Assembly: GCA_003342895.1 (NCBI GenBank) | Contig: PTFA01000365.1 | Location: 680,532-744,531, forward strand | Length of the DNA: 64,000 nt | Reading direction: 5' to 3' | Source of the DNA: Casuarius casuarius | Lineage: Eukaryota; Chordata; Aves; Casuariiformes; Casuariidae | Shown: positions 1-20,530 of the stretch, one piece after another | Layout: each line of letters starts with the position of its first letter | Position numbering within the stretch: the first letter of the stretch is position 1 | Notes under the pieces: model-generated | Database searches by the model: none | What the model was told of the DNA's origin: nothing | What the model saw: only the letters and a program-made list of their open reading frames with translations | Position numbers and translations under genes: made by a program

Positions 1-2679
1 CGCATCGTAACTGCCTCTTCCCGTGTACTGAAGCTCCCTTGGCTTTGAGGCTGCTCAACAAACTCCTCAGCAATATCGGACTTGGGCTGTTGCTGCTTAT
101 TTGCTGCATTGCGAACAAGATGGGCAACGCTGGTATTGCTGTTGAACACCCCCCCTCCCCCCCCCCCCAAAAAAAAAAAACAGTTCAGCTACAGCCTTGG
201 TCAGATTTATCTAAGTTTGTGGCACTAATACAGACCACAGATAATCGTTGTTAATAGTAGGGCATTGCTGCTTCTGAAAGCTTTCCTCTGAAAGATAATT
301 AGGGAAAAGGGTTTTTTTTTTATTGTATTGCCTATTTTATTGCTCATCCAACTGATTATGTTTAGCTAGCATTTGGTTAATTTTCTTGCCATCCTGAGAT
401 GGAGAGATGATATTTCCATGGAGCATCTTATCCTGTCTGAAGGGTTTGGCAATCAGTTTTATTGAAACAGTATGTGCAGCTGCGTAAAATATTGCTGGTA
501 GAACTGTAATAGAGCTGGATAAAAGGGTATGCTGAAATCAGGCTTGTTAAATATTACTGCTGTAACTGTAACGTCTGTCTTTACTACAGCATATAGTGAC
601 ATCACTGATGTCTTCTATTTTCTACTTACAGGCATTGAATATCCTAGGATGTTTGAAATAAAACCGTAGGTGAAAAATANTAGGTAATACATATTTAGCT
701 TAGTTTATATTAGTGGATTTCTGTCCCTAAGGCTGATTTATCAATACAGGCTTTCAAGCTGCTGATGACAAAACACCATTAAAGAGCTAGCTCTTGATGT
801 CCAGTTTAAGCACATGTAATATTTTCTCTTTTTGCCAAAATTTAGTAATCATTCAACTTTCATTGATATCCAAGCAGAATTATCAGTAAATTGGGAACAT
901 GTATGAATAATCAATGCATACTAAATATTATAGTTTCTTANATACACAAGTATCCAGTATATATCCAAGTATCCCATCAAGCATAGACGCATAAATCTTC
1001 ATGTGTTTTGGAACAGATATGGTATGAAGAAGTCATCTTTACAAATTTCTGGACATGAATAAATTACAAGAGGGGGTGTTAAACTAATCCGTACTGCCAT
1101 CTTTAGGCAAACAGCTCACGGATGCTTTGAAGGAACTCTGTGTTTTAGAAAGTGTTTATGTTACCCAGTCCTTGAAAATCGGTTTAAGTTAGCCATAGGT
1201 CTATAATCACCGGTCTGTTTGGAAAGTTTAGACTTATGCATTTTTCCTTTGGGGCCATGTTTGCTGAGCAAAGGAAAGAATTTTGAAGTGGAGTGAGCTT
1301 GGAGGAAACCTGTCTTAAAGTTAGGATTACCAAGCAAGTTATATGCCTTGTGCAACTTCTCTTTTGATTTAGGTTTCAGTAACTTAGTTTCTTATCCTGC
1401 AAATGCTTATGTCGAAGCCTCACTTCACACATGNCCTACTCCATTGATAGTAATGGAAACAGTCGAGTGACCTGATTAAACACCTGTAAAGGGTCAGGAT
1501 CATGCAGGAACCATGTTAAACTTAGAAGGATTAAAAAATACGTAATGTCACTGAAAGGGTAAACATTGTTCTTAAAAACNTGAAGCAAAGAAAAAATGAA
1601 ACCCAGTGCATATTTTACAGGCAGATGCTAAAGAGAGGCAAAGTATTAATTTGAAATAGTGTCTGTTTCAAAATGCCCTTCTTAATTACTTTGCTGAGCA
1701 GGAGAGNTTGAGGACTTCCCTTCCATTTTTTTTGATTGCTCTGTGGGGTTGCTGGTCCCTTTTGATTCATCAGTTATCCAGCCAGTTCAGTTCCTNTCCA
1801 GATCTAAGGTGTCTTGGAAGGACCATACTCATTTTCCTTGGTCCATTACATTGGTACAGGAGTGCAGTTCCAGCTGTCACTATTTTTTTTTTCCANTTTA
1901 ATTACCAGGAATTCCAGTGATCTTCACAGATGTTGTATTTTAGGAATGCTTTCTGACTTAGTGGGAGTATCTTCAGTAGTGTGCTAGTTAACAGTGCTTA
2001 GAGATGCGACCTTAAGGGAGACTATAATGGTATTCCCTNCTGTCATAATAGAAAAATACCATAAACTCCTTAAATCCTAACATCAGAAGACGACATCAGT
2101 GGGTATAAGAGGCAATATAGTTATTTAAAAGATATTCCGTTGAAGAATATTTAAGATGAAACATGTTAGCTGGTGTCTTATGAGCATATGAAATGCTTTT
2201 ANCTATGCACATGTTTGTTTGATACACTTCGGTTGTTTTCGTGACTCTCTTTCGTGTTTGCTTTTAAGCAGTACATTATTTTTACATCAACAGCTGTTGG
2301 CCAATTGTTTCAAGAAACTGTTAGAAACAGCTCAATCCTGGTATCATGAGATGTTTGCTTTGTACAACAGCACGTAAATATTCCTTTGGTCTTTAGTTGT
2401 TTTTTATTTAGTGGGTATCTGTTGTGGAAAAATCACTGTTATAGTCTAAAAAGCACACTCCCTAGATCAGAAGTGCACTGAGATGTTGTTTCTGTACATA
2501 GCCACATGAAATACCCAAAGAAAAAAGAGCAAACAAAATCCCCAAGGGAAAAAAATCCCTTTTTTTTTTCTCTCTGCTCTATTAATGAAATCATGCTTGT
2601 GTAGAATTCATTCTACTTGTACAGTAATGTCTTTATAACACTTGCTTGTTTTTTTCTTTTTGCTTTGTTTTGTTTATAG
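1..2679 (+). other. HTRA1: HTRA1 intron (3' part), no exon seen
   Basis: This stretch precedes the first recognisable HTRA1 exon, whose acceptor TTTATAG ends at 2679. It reads as AT-rich intron with many stops in all frames. A C-run followed by an A-run lies at about 148-180. No transposon, RNA gene or additional exon was recognised. The upstream HTRA1 exons (IGFBP and Kazal modules, catalytic His and Asp) must lie before the window. Confidence 0.7.
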
Positions 2680-9690
<7,011 letters not shown>

Positions 9691-12600
9691 CCAGAAACAT
9701 GAGCTGGATTTCATGTTTTCTTTTAACAGCATTGGACTGCTTATTCCCTCTGTGCTGGTACAGGAAACATTAGACTTCTGACCAACGTTCTGCTTGTTCA
9801 GTGGATTAGTATTGGCCAACAGAGTAACTTCTAATAGGTTTAAGGTGCAAAATCAGTGTAATTTCACATACTCCAGATGATAATTTTTCCTTCTGTATTA
9901 TGTATGCAATGTATTCTTTACTGGCTATTACATCTGTCCCCGCTTAACAAGTCAACATTTGCTTCCCTGTGTTGGATAGATTTACTATTATTTCAGCTAA
10001 GATTTAAACAAAACCCACACACACAATGTGTGTTGTGGTATTCAGGTATTTATAGATTAGCTGTCTTTTAACTGGAAATACCATTGTAAAGGAGTAGTTG
10101 GTTTAAAAGAAAAAAATGGTTTATAAACACAAATCCCAAACCAAAATAACCCTTTCAAAATCCCATGCAGAATTTTAATACTATGATATTTTCCTAGTGT
10201 TATTAAAAGAATTCAACAGTACTTCTTGTGAGTGATTTGTTTTGCCTCCCCTTACAGAATGTTCTGTCTCTGAATGGCACATCTGCTTGAAGAGATGTCT
10301 TGATGTGCTCATTTTTATCATCATAAACCAAACCACTTCCACTTTATAGTATATGCTGGTATTTGTGCTCTTGCNCATCTGCTTTTTCTAGTGTGGCTGG
10401 CTCTAATATGTCATATTGGCAGTCCAAGATTGTGTCTTCNCTCTGTTAATATGCTTTCCTTATCATTTTGTTTTGATTATGACTTAACCAATGCCTTCTG
10501 TTTGCCTACTGCAGAAATTCTCAAATTGTGGATCATAGATTGTATACCATTATGTTTCAAATGATAGGATATCTGTAACCTTTGTAAAGCTGGCCTTAAG
10601 CTCTTTAAAACAGGCTCTGTTTTATTCGCAGCTTGAGTGCTGGTGCATATACGATAGGACCTGATTTTTGACTAGGATATTGGGTATTACTGTAACATAA
10701 AGATTGACACTTAGATATTCCTATTATAGGTGCATTTTAAGCATGGGTAGTGAATGGGATTTTTTTTACTGTCAAGGTGAACAATCACCAAAATTATAAA
10801 TTACTGCATAATACTCATGAACAACCAAGAGGCTAAGGAGCTCTTGCTTTGTCCTCATTCAAATACATAACTCAGAGAATTAATTCAAGGTTTACAGGTA
10901 GTTTCAGTGATTATCATTCCTAAACATGCTCTTTTTTGGGTACTGTATAATTTCATTGCTTCTTCATGCAACTCTTCAACTGGGTAACTGTCAGTGTATT
11001 ATTTTTAGAACAGAAAGTTGTATTCTTTGCAATTACAGCAAGAAGTCTTCTAAATTCAGATCCCTGACAGTGTTTCATCTTCCGCCAGTGTATTTCCGTG
11101 CTGTTACAGCCAGGTTATGACAAGCTGGGGAGTCCATGTATCCCCTAACTCCAGCACCTGCCTTGACTCGCCTGGGATGACTTGCACAACAGGTGCTAGC
11201 GCAGACAGTGTGTNTACTGACACTTTACGTGGCTGAACACCCAACTATTATTATGTTTTATTTCTTCAGTCGCTATGGTAAATCACAAATACCTGGGAGT
11301 CTCCAAAGATATGATGGCACCAAGCACTTAAGGGCTGCAACACTTTCTAACATGAAAGACNCAAGCTAGCATAATCTTGCTGAGTTGCTTTTTAATATGT
11401 TTCCGTTGAATGCTCATCATACTGATGTCGATTAGTGTTCTAGCGTCCTGTTGAAGTAGTAATATATTTTGCAGATCATCTATGGCCTGTACAATACATA
11501 GCACAGCAACATGCAGATCTCAGCAAAAATGGATTAAAAAGAAAAATCCACCTACCTTCTCCACTCCTGCACCTAACCCCACTAGTCATTCAAAAATGAG
11601 GCTAAGGCCCCAAAGTCAGGAAATTGTGCATAAGAGAGAGAATTTTTCATCTCCCTTTCTATTTCAAGGTAAGTAGTTGTATAATGTATGAAACTGGTTG
11701 ATGCTCTTTGTTCCTATTTTGTTTGTTATTGCATTTTCTTGATATGCAAAAAATTACATTTTAGTTTGATTTCTACCTAGCTAATTTTGTCTTCCTGATG
11801 TCCTTTCAACGGCAGTGAGTACAATGTATGCTCACAAAGATGTGTGCTTTACATAGATACTGCTGTGAAGCGTAAATGTCTCAGGACAATGGGTCATTTT
11901 TGCCTGTAGAATAGGAAGGAGGCAAATGAACTTCCATAAATGTTTTTTGTGTACCGCTGGAATTAGTGAAATGTTTGTCCATACTGCTGTAGTGGGTAGG
12001 TGCATCCCCTCACTCCACCTCGTGGGAGGTAAGAGCTTTTATGCCACTGGAATCTTTCGTCATACATCTGAGAGCAGTTTTCTGATTAATTTTTTCAAGA
12101 GCACAATTGAGTTCTTTGCCTCAGATAGCCAAAAATACATGGATATCCCGAAGAACGCTCAATTTCCCTCTTGTAATATTTAACTATGTTTGCAGTTACC
12201 CAGGTAGTATCTTATCATCAAAATTGTCTATAATTGTTTGTGTTTGAAATAAGATTGCTGATCTGCAGAGACAAAGACGTCATGTTTGTCTTTAGTACAA
12301 TTAATTAGCATGAATTTCAGATGTATTATTGGGAACAGTTACAGATTTAGAATAGTTTTTATTTGCTTGGACACAAAGTTTTTCCAAAGTGCAATTGAAA
12401 ATACTTCATACAGAATAGCTTTGGCACAGTCTGTATAAATATCAATTTCCTGGACATTTAGTTAGTGTTGGATGCCAAATCAAGGAAATCGGACATCCTG
12501 GCATGATTTTCAGTATTTTGGAACGTCTGAAATGGAAATTAAAGCTTCTGCATATGTGGTGCTGAGTAGATTGCTACGTGTCGTTGCACTCAGATGTAGT

Positions 12601-15600
12601 TTTGAAAAGCTAATTCACTTATTCCATGAGGGAAAAGTCTCCAGAGCTGTAAAAGAAATGATCATGACTAAGAATTGTCTGGTTTCTGTGGCTTGTACCC
12701 CAAACAGTAAAGTCTTGTGGCTTGAATACCAAAGAGGACTTTTTTTTTTCCCCTCTCCATAACTATTTTGCCTTTGTGTTAAGGATGCTGAGAATGTTTC
12801 TAAAGCTACATCTTTCCATATTACTCACAGTTGGAGAGATTTCTAGTAGGGCATTAGACCATAAATGTGTTCTTATTACGTATCAGGAAAAATACTGTAG
12901 AAGCGATTAAAACTGCAGTTGTAGACATATAGGAGAAATAATGGTGGTCAAGAAGGTAGTGTTTACCAATCCAAAGCAGTACTGATTTGTGCCATAAGTA
13001 TTTACATGCCATTGCGTGTCATTGCAGGGGTCCTGTCCATCCTTACAGTGAGAAAAAAGAACGGAAAAGTTCATTNGAGGTGCCAGGGATTTTCTTGATC
13101 AAATTATATTTGAGCTGATTCCTGCTATACCTAAATTCCCATAATATTTCCCATAGTTCCACACAGAAAATAAGGATGTGGCTTGGATTCTTCAGGCAGA
13201 GAAGGATGCATGCTCCTTCTCTATTAGTACTGCTGATTGCCAGAAAAAGGAAACTGAAATTTTACCCTGGGCTGCTGATAAATCACACTTTGAAGTTTGA
13301 CGTCAACAAGCTAATGTGAGGCTTTCTTCATACAGAGAAGCAGAAGCATCCGTGTGAGGCAGGAAGGAGCCAAACAGAGAAGTGATAATTGCAGGACTGC
13401 TATTCTTGCCATACTTTTCAAAGTTAGGATGAAAACCTCAACTCGGCAACCTGCCATCTAGACTACAGAGTTCAGCTAGCATCAGGTAAAGTTGTCTTGA
13501 GGAGGAGGGTTGATAATGTTACTCATAATGTGACATCTGTCAGCATTCTCAGTTTTACAGAAATTGGTAGCAGAGAGCTTAGTTTATGTTCTTTGTGTGT
13601 ATACTCTGTACATCTGTACATATCTACATTGTGTGCACATCTGTACAGTGCAGTTAGTGCAGATGACTAATAAGCTCTTCGATCTCTTCTTNTCTTGCTC
13701 CCAAACTTAGTTTAGTCAGAGCCAAACCCCCGGGGCCACCAGGAATTAATTATGTTTCAGCCTGTTTGTGCTGTTACTCTATAGATGTGCAACAGCTTGA
13801 TTCATTAAGTGCTCTTTATTGCACAGAATTGCTACTAAAACCCATCAAATATATAATCCAGCTAATTGGAAATAAAAAGTTTAGGAAGGAACCTGTCACA
13901 CATGCTAGGGCATGTTTGGGTACCAGAGCAGCTATTTAACTACCTGAACTTTTTGGAACGTTTTCCTCCAAGTTTCATAAACGTGTTTAGCAGTCATGGT
14001 ACAGTAATATCTGGACTCTGTTGTTCCCTGTAAACTCTCTAAGGAAGTGGATAATAACCAGGCAATGATTAAGGAGAAAATGGGGCCGGAGCTAAAGATT
14101 GGGAGTCTCTGATTTACTGAAGTTGGTAAGGAGTTAAGTTTGGTAGCTTGGAAATAGTGCCTAACATTCTGCAAAATAGAATATAATCTATTTGTTTTGT
14201 TCATTTCTTTTCTGTTCTGCTCGGTGTTTATGCAGTGAGAGTACAGTGATTCTCAGAAAATTATTAATATGAGTATCTGTGGAAAGCAGACTGTGTTACA
14301 CGAGCATACTAGTACTGGAAGGTGCTTGGTCAGGTATCTGTATCTGACAGTCTAAGCAGTTGCAATTTACTGATCTCTCTGAATCTGCTAAAAAGATCCC
14401 TGTGCTGCTTACATACATTTTCATCTTTCCATGGGTTTGGCTACAAAGCTATCTGCATCAAAAAGGGAATGTGTCTACTTCGGTCCAGGGGATTAGGGCG
14501 CTGTGCAGTGGCAACTGCTTAGTTTATCTGTACCCTATTGTTGCTTGGCTCATTGTGTAGACATTGCTCAAATGTTCTAGCTCTTCCATGCAGTAACTTT
14601 CTATGAATCACTACAATCAACAGAAGCTTTTTTTCAAAGCAGATTGAGATGAAAAACCGTTAGAAAAGCAGTTACGGAAAAGCTTAGTTTATTCCACGTC
14701 TGTAAAGCATTGTGGGTTTTTTTGTTTTGGTTTGGTTTTGAATATTGAAATTGAAATCCTTTTTGTACAAAGACTGATCTACAAATATATACAACTACCT
14801 ATCCTGGATCATTGCAGCAAGATGAATAGTTGGTCCATGTTACTAATAAAACCAGACCAGTCTCTCTTCTCTCCCTCCATTCCATCCCTTTATCACTTTA
14901 ATTCACATTCACTGCTACTATTTTTAGGTATATTCTTTTGGAAACTATTTAAAACAAACAATCAGGATTATCATAGCAGAGAATCTGATCCTGTACTTTG
15001 GGTTTTTGTTAGGGCCTTCCTTGCTTTCATCTGGAGCCCTGTTGTGTGCAGGGTTTAAGCACTTAGGTCTAAGTCATTCTGTCTTCTTTTGAACTCCAAG
15101 GTAATCTTGCAAATGCTCAGCATTTCCAGCTGACCACTCTCTTGCAACACTTGTATAAGAAGTGAAGTTTTGCATCATGCTGCTTGCCTCCCCAAACCTT
15201 CTGGGGTGGTTTGCACAACAGGGTTGCTGCATTTCTTCTGTCATCTATTTATGAACTGTGGCTGCTTCTAGTGGAAGCATGGTCTTCATTTCTCCACCTG
15301 TAAAACAGAGGTAAAGGTGCTGATCACTTCTGTAGAGGAAAATAATGGTGTGAGAAATATGGGCAAAAAATAATGGTGGGAAGCAATAGTTCACAGTTCT
15401 TGTTCTGTCTGCCGCCTTGGTGAATACTGTGATTTAGCCTGTGTGCATATGGTAGCTGCGGGGGCCTTGCTGTGTCTGCCTGGCTGCTCCCATTTTTGAA
15501 AGCCCACCGAGAGCTGAGAGAGGAGTTGTAGCCCATGGGGTTGACCCTACAGCTACAGGGCCTCCAAAGAAATAAGTGTTTATCAGGAACTGTGGTCAGA

Positions 15601-16301
15601 TAAGTCCACGAGGGGGCGAATTGAAACCAAGTGTTCAACATGATAGTTTGCTCTCTGGCTGTAGTCGAGAGGCTTCTTGTTCCATGATACCGGGATATCA
15701 GTAAAGGGGAGAAGAGGCGGCACGAGGAGAAACTGGCAATATGTTCCTCATTGTATGGGTGAGGATGGGGGGCTCGGTGTGTTTGCCTGTGTCCTGCAGA
15801 GCACCATTGTGTGGCTTTTCTAGGGGGACAACGAGATCCAGTGGGCTGTGTTCACACCTTCCTAACAGGGGAGACTTTTGAGTTGTTTATTATATTAATT
15901 TTTACATAACTTTAAAATATTAAGATATAAAATATATATTTTTAAAAAAGTATATTTCCACATTACTGCAGATAGCATGTTTGCTGAATGGATGGTTTTA
16001 AGTCTTGGAAGTCTATAAGCTCTTGCGTACTTCGGCAGCCCTTCCATGCTGACTGGACTATCTTGTAGCTCTAATTCACTTTTCCTTCAGCTGTTCCTCT
16101 CACAAGTTAGGGCATCACACAGTTTCCCACTGGAAGATCTCTATACATAAAGATCCTATCCCTCCAGCTGCACATATTTCAGAAGTCAGTTGTTGGCTGT
16201 CCGATAAACTCAAGATTAAACAAGGCCAAATGTACTTTCTTATCTTTATTACAGAAGTGCTAGGCTTGCTTAAACAGAAATTAAGTGGTAGAAGCTTTAT
16301 T

Positions 16302-16430
16302 TAATGTTAGCTTTATTGCTAACATTATAAGAGTTATTTACCTTTGTTTACCGTAACACAATCTGGATATCATGATATCCAGATGTTACTGTAGGGAAGT
16401 CTTTAAATAACTATCATATAACTATCAAGT
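16302..16430. repeat. AT-rich palindromic (hairpin-forming) element
   Basis: A perfect 24-base palindrome lies at 16361-16384 (ATCTGGATATCA and its reverse complement). Outside it the flanks still pair imperfectly: GTAACA before it matches TGTTAC after it, and AGTTATTTA at about 16332 matches TAAATAACT near 16404. A second perfect hairpin with 10-base arms (TAATGTTAGC) and a 6-base loop is at 16302-16327. The structure resembles a palindromic MITE-type DNA element, but no family or target-site duplication was identified. Confidence 0.5.
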
Positions 16431-16922
16431 GAGAATAACATGCCATTAATCCCTTATTTTATAAAACAGTAAAACCTTCTCTAGAATCCAGCCAGATTAT
16501 TATATTCAAATATAATAATTGGTTATGTAAACCCTTTGGTAAAAATTACATCAGCATGTTATATTATGTTGATTATGCTGCTACTACTACTACAACTTGA
16601 AACCTTGCACTCATTAAAGAAAAAACAATTCCAGTGACCCACCCAAACATTCACCTTTAACAAAACTGTTATCCTTTTGAACAAGAGTAATCCCTTTGGG
16701 AAGAGGTTACCTTCTGGATATCAAGATAGCTACAATAAAATTCGTTTTATGGCATGTAAGTTGATTAAGTTTACATTTTATCTGTCTGCATTTCTGCCAG
16801 GCAACAACTCAGAAGGGTTAATACCAATGTGCAAGTCAAGCATACATGGATTCCTGTATAGAATCACGCATTGCTCACAAAGGCAACAGCAGACACAGTC
16901 TGGGATGGGCTTTGCAGGGCTG

Positions 16923-17470
16923 TGACGTGCCAGTAGAGGGGTGCCTGGGATTCTTTTGGATTCCAGAGTTAGTCGCACTGAACTCACGAGATCATCATTT
17001 GTCAAGCATAAGAATTTATTAGAGCTAGGCAGTTCTACACAAGTGACGGATGCTGGACAACACTAAACAATTAGCACCAGAAAATCTACAAGTATAACAA
17101 AGCTAAAAAATATATTAAAGCTAGAAATATAACAGAACTAAAAAATAGAATACACATATCAGAGCTCTATGGTTAAGCCATGGATGCATGGCACAATGAC
17201 CATCCTTGGATGCATAGTATGATCACCATTCTCGCCCTTTCCTTGTCTTTATGGGCCACCCCTCTGGTATAGTTTTCTCTGGATTGTTTTCACCATGCTT
17301 GAGCTGCACCAAGATGAGTCAGGTTCTCTCTGGCAGCTGGCACCAAGGATGTCCCCACTGATGGGTGGGTTGTCAGGTCTGCAGGCCAGCTGACGGTAAC
17401 AGGTCCACACAGAGGTATGTGGCTTACTTTCTTTTATTCTTCCCAGGCTTAGTTTATTATCCAGGCAAAC
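16923..17470 (-). mobile_element. Possible antisense LTR-like segment
   Basis: Read on the minus strand, AATAAATTCTTATGC near 17010 is followed by about 90 bases ending near 16923 in TCACA, which resembles the R-U5 end of a retroviral LTR. A second reverse AATAAACT is near 17450. No coding remnant, primer-binding site or target duplication was seen, so this is a weak call. Confidence 0.22.
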
Positions 17471-20099
17471 AATGCCAGACCATAGTTATACAATAGAACA
17501 GATGGCCTCAGTCAACAACAGAATGGATACCAACAGGATGGTCAACAGTATGGTCAACAGATAACAGTATGGATGTTCAACATATAACCCAGTGCAAAGT
17601 TCCACAGTACCTAGATGCTTACAGTGCGAGTCTGCAGTGTCACTTCCCCTTGCTGTCTAGGTTTATTCAACAATCATGGGGTCATCGGAGGGCTACGGCA
17701 ACCCCACAGTTTAAGTCCAGCTGTGGTACACCTGGTGTTCCTTAACTCTTGGGGAGCAGCCCAAAGCAAACCCCTGTTCTATGGACTGCACCATCCTGAG
17801 TCCCATGCTTGCTTGTGTGGCACCTGTCAAGGGCTATTGCAATTGTATGGACCAAGATGTTTAATACATTAGAACATTTTCTTTTGTCCTTATTACGGTG
17901 TTTGAAACTAGCCATTCTATGAAAGATCTTGAACAGGCACTTGGAGAAGGTTCCCTGATGTTGCAGGTGTGACTGAAAGTGCAGTAGCTCAGTATGATGC
18001 TGGTGCCATGAGTACGGTGGGGTGGCCCAGGTGCTCCCCTGCAACTCAGTTTGAAGGGTGCTGTGGGGCCGGGTGTTGGTAAGCAGCATGGTTCCCCCAG
18101 AGGGATTTGGCCTGGTGCCTCATTATTGAGGCAGCACATTGCCTGTACGATCTTTTTATAAAATGGTGCTGGTAATTCTCACAGCTGCTATGCTACAGAG
18201 AATCTGGTTGAGATCTGCTCTAGGGAATTTTCTGTTTCAGATTTAGACCCTTGCTAGCCCTCAGCCACAGTAGGGAAATTGTGCTTGCAGGAGAGACTGC
18301 TTCAGTAGAGAACTATAACCAGTGGAGAAATATAACCAGTGTTTTTAAAACAATGGCTGTAGAAAATTGTTCCTAGACACCATGCAATGACTGTGAGGAA
18401 CAGAGAACAGGAAGTGCCACAGAAACCTGTGGCAGAGAAAAGGGGGGTCCTGAATCACTGCAGAGAGCACCACGACCAAGTCCTCAGGTGATGAAAGTCC
18501 ACTCTTACCTTTATCTCCTCAGTAGCTCACAAATGCATTTTTCTTCAGTGTCTGGCAAGTGGTACGATACTGGGGAAATCCTAGTTCATGTAAGCGAGCA
18601 GGGGCAAAGAGAAAGAAAATCTCACCCTGAGAAAGGGCAGTGCTGCAGTAGGGAGAGCTGAGAGCCGTCTCCACTGAGAGAGTTAGGGCCAGGCTGGAGC
18701 GCTGGTTGGGAGACGTGGCCTGGTCCCTCAGAGCAGGGGGAACCTGTGTTTGGACATTGGTAGTGGTTCATGGTGGCCTTACTAACCCCTGGATGCAGTC
18801 TTAAGTGTCAGATTTTCTAGAGACTGGTGTTAGAAGTCGGTTTTGCCTCTGGATATTGCTTTGAATACTCAGTAGGCTGGAGAACACTTAGCAAAGTACC
18901 ATGCGGTATCTTGGAAAACGTTGCAAGAAGGAAGTAGGATACAGAACCACAAAATCCAGTCCTGTGTTTGTGCTGGTCAAACGTTTGTTGTCCTGATGAA
19001 GCGTAGCTTTGTGTTTTTCCTTTTATCTTTCAAATATGTTTAAAGACACAGTCTTCCCTCTTTTTAGTAGAAATGCTCTTTGCTTTGCCTTTTTGAGTGA
19101 CTATGGACTTATTTATTTTGTCAGGATGGCAGAAATATTTGATATAGTTACTGATCACATTTGGAAAAGGAGGCATAGCTGCTAAATTTAGAACTAGCAG
19201 CGACCAGCCCAGCCCAGCTGAATTCATGTAGTTGTTAGCCTAAGTTCAGAACTAGATTGGATGGACTGTTTAGAAACTTGGTCGAACTGTGTACATAAAA
19301 GTACACATTAATATGTAGCACTGTTAGTTTCTTTCCCACTACATAAACATTGTGGAACACTGTCAATATTTGTGCAAAAATGATGTTAAACATGACATCA
19401 CTTGGAGTGAAGCCTTTCATGACAGGTGTGGACTTTATCCCAAATTATGCTTTGTTTTTTTTGTGTTACTGGTTACAAAAAACTGTAAATTTTCAAGCCT
19501 TCTTATAATAGCTTAAGAGTTAGNCTGTTTGACAAGGAAATCCCCAGGGTTAGAAGGGGTCAAAGCCATCTCTCACATCCCACAAAACCAACCTAAGTGC
19601 TTGGCTATAGACTAGCCAGGGTGGGAGAAGTCTCTGTGCTTCCACCTGATGCTGTGCCAGGTGCAAAGAATGGCCAAGTAGCAGCTCTGCAGTACTGGCT
19701 AAGGGATCCTTAAGAACAGGCAATAAGGAGTCCTAGCTCCTGCTGTGGGTCTGTTTATTATCTTTTTTCCAGTAACTATTTATGTAAGCCATCTGACTTA
19801 GGAGGAGGTATTTAGATTTCATAGTGTTAAAGATATTTTCTGAGATGATTATTTTTTTCATTTTCTTGTCCTTTGCTATTGAGTCTTTATTTTTCTTTCT
19901 CTACTAGCTGGGGTCTGGAGTGTATTTTCATATAAGATGTAACTCATGCTTTGACATGAAGTGTAATATACCAGGGTGTTTGTTTCGAGAAAGTAAATAG
20001 AGACCCAAACTGTTTCTACTGTGTAAGATGTCCCCCCACCTCAGGGTATAGGTGCTTGATTTCTGTTTTCTTGTATAGACCTTTGATAAACAGATCCTG

Positions 20100-20530
20100 T
20101 TGCGTGTAAGTGTCGTGGAGGGAAGGCGGGGGGAGCCTGAGCTGGATGCTGAAGGCAAAGCAAGCTGAATTACGGGCCGAGAGTTGTGCCCAGCTGTGCC
20201 TGTGCAGAAGTACAGGTGAAGTCTGTTGGAAAAGCCCTTGGTGCTGTGGAGTGCGAGTCCTGTGAACAGGACTGCCTCGGGGGTAGCGCTACCGATACTG
20301 CTCTGATGTCTCCGCAATTCACTCTGTCTACCCGTCCGCTCGTAAGCAGAGCTGGTACAGCCTGACAGTCCTTCAGCGTGCGAGATAGCCCCTGGCAGTC
20401 CTTCAGCGTGCNAGATAGCCCCTGGGCAGCGGCAGCGGCAGGGAGCCGGGTGGGGGAAGCGGTCTGGCAGGCGTAGCGGGGCGGCTCAGGCTGCCTCGGA
20501 GAAGCGGGCTCACCTAATTATGGAGATGAA
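20100..20530. other. CpG-rich patch
   Basis: This stretch is clearly richer in G+C and CpG than its surroundings, with CpGs spaced roughly every 20 bases through GGCAGCGGCAGCGGCAGGG and the following 100 bases. It could be a small CpG island for an unrecognised transcript. No first exon could be assigned on either strand. Confidence 0.35.
20366..20425 (+). repeat. Two-copy 30-base tandem repeat
   Basis: The unit CAGTCCTTCAGCGTGC plus 14 further bases occurs at 20366-20395 and again at 20396-20425. The copies match except for one N in the second. It lies inside the CpG-rich patch. Confidence 0.9.

Noticed and set aside
15324..15641. 105-codon minus-strand open frame
   Set aside because: No family resemblance and no promoter or splice support; chance length for this region.
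19928..20317. 129-codon minus-strand open frame
   Set aside because: No recognisable domain, splice context or composition of a gene; it overlaps the CpG-rich patch where stops are rarer.
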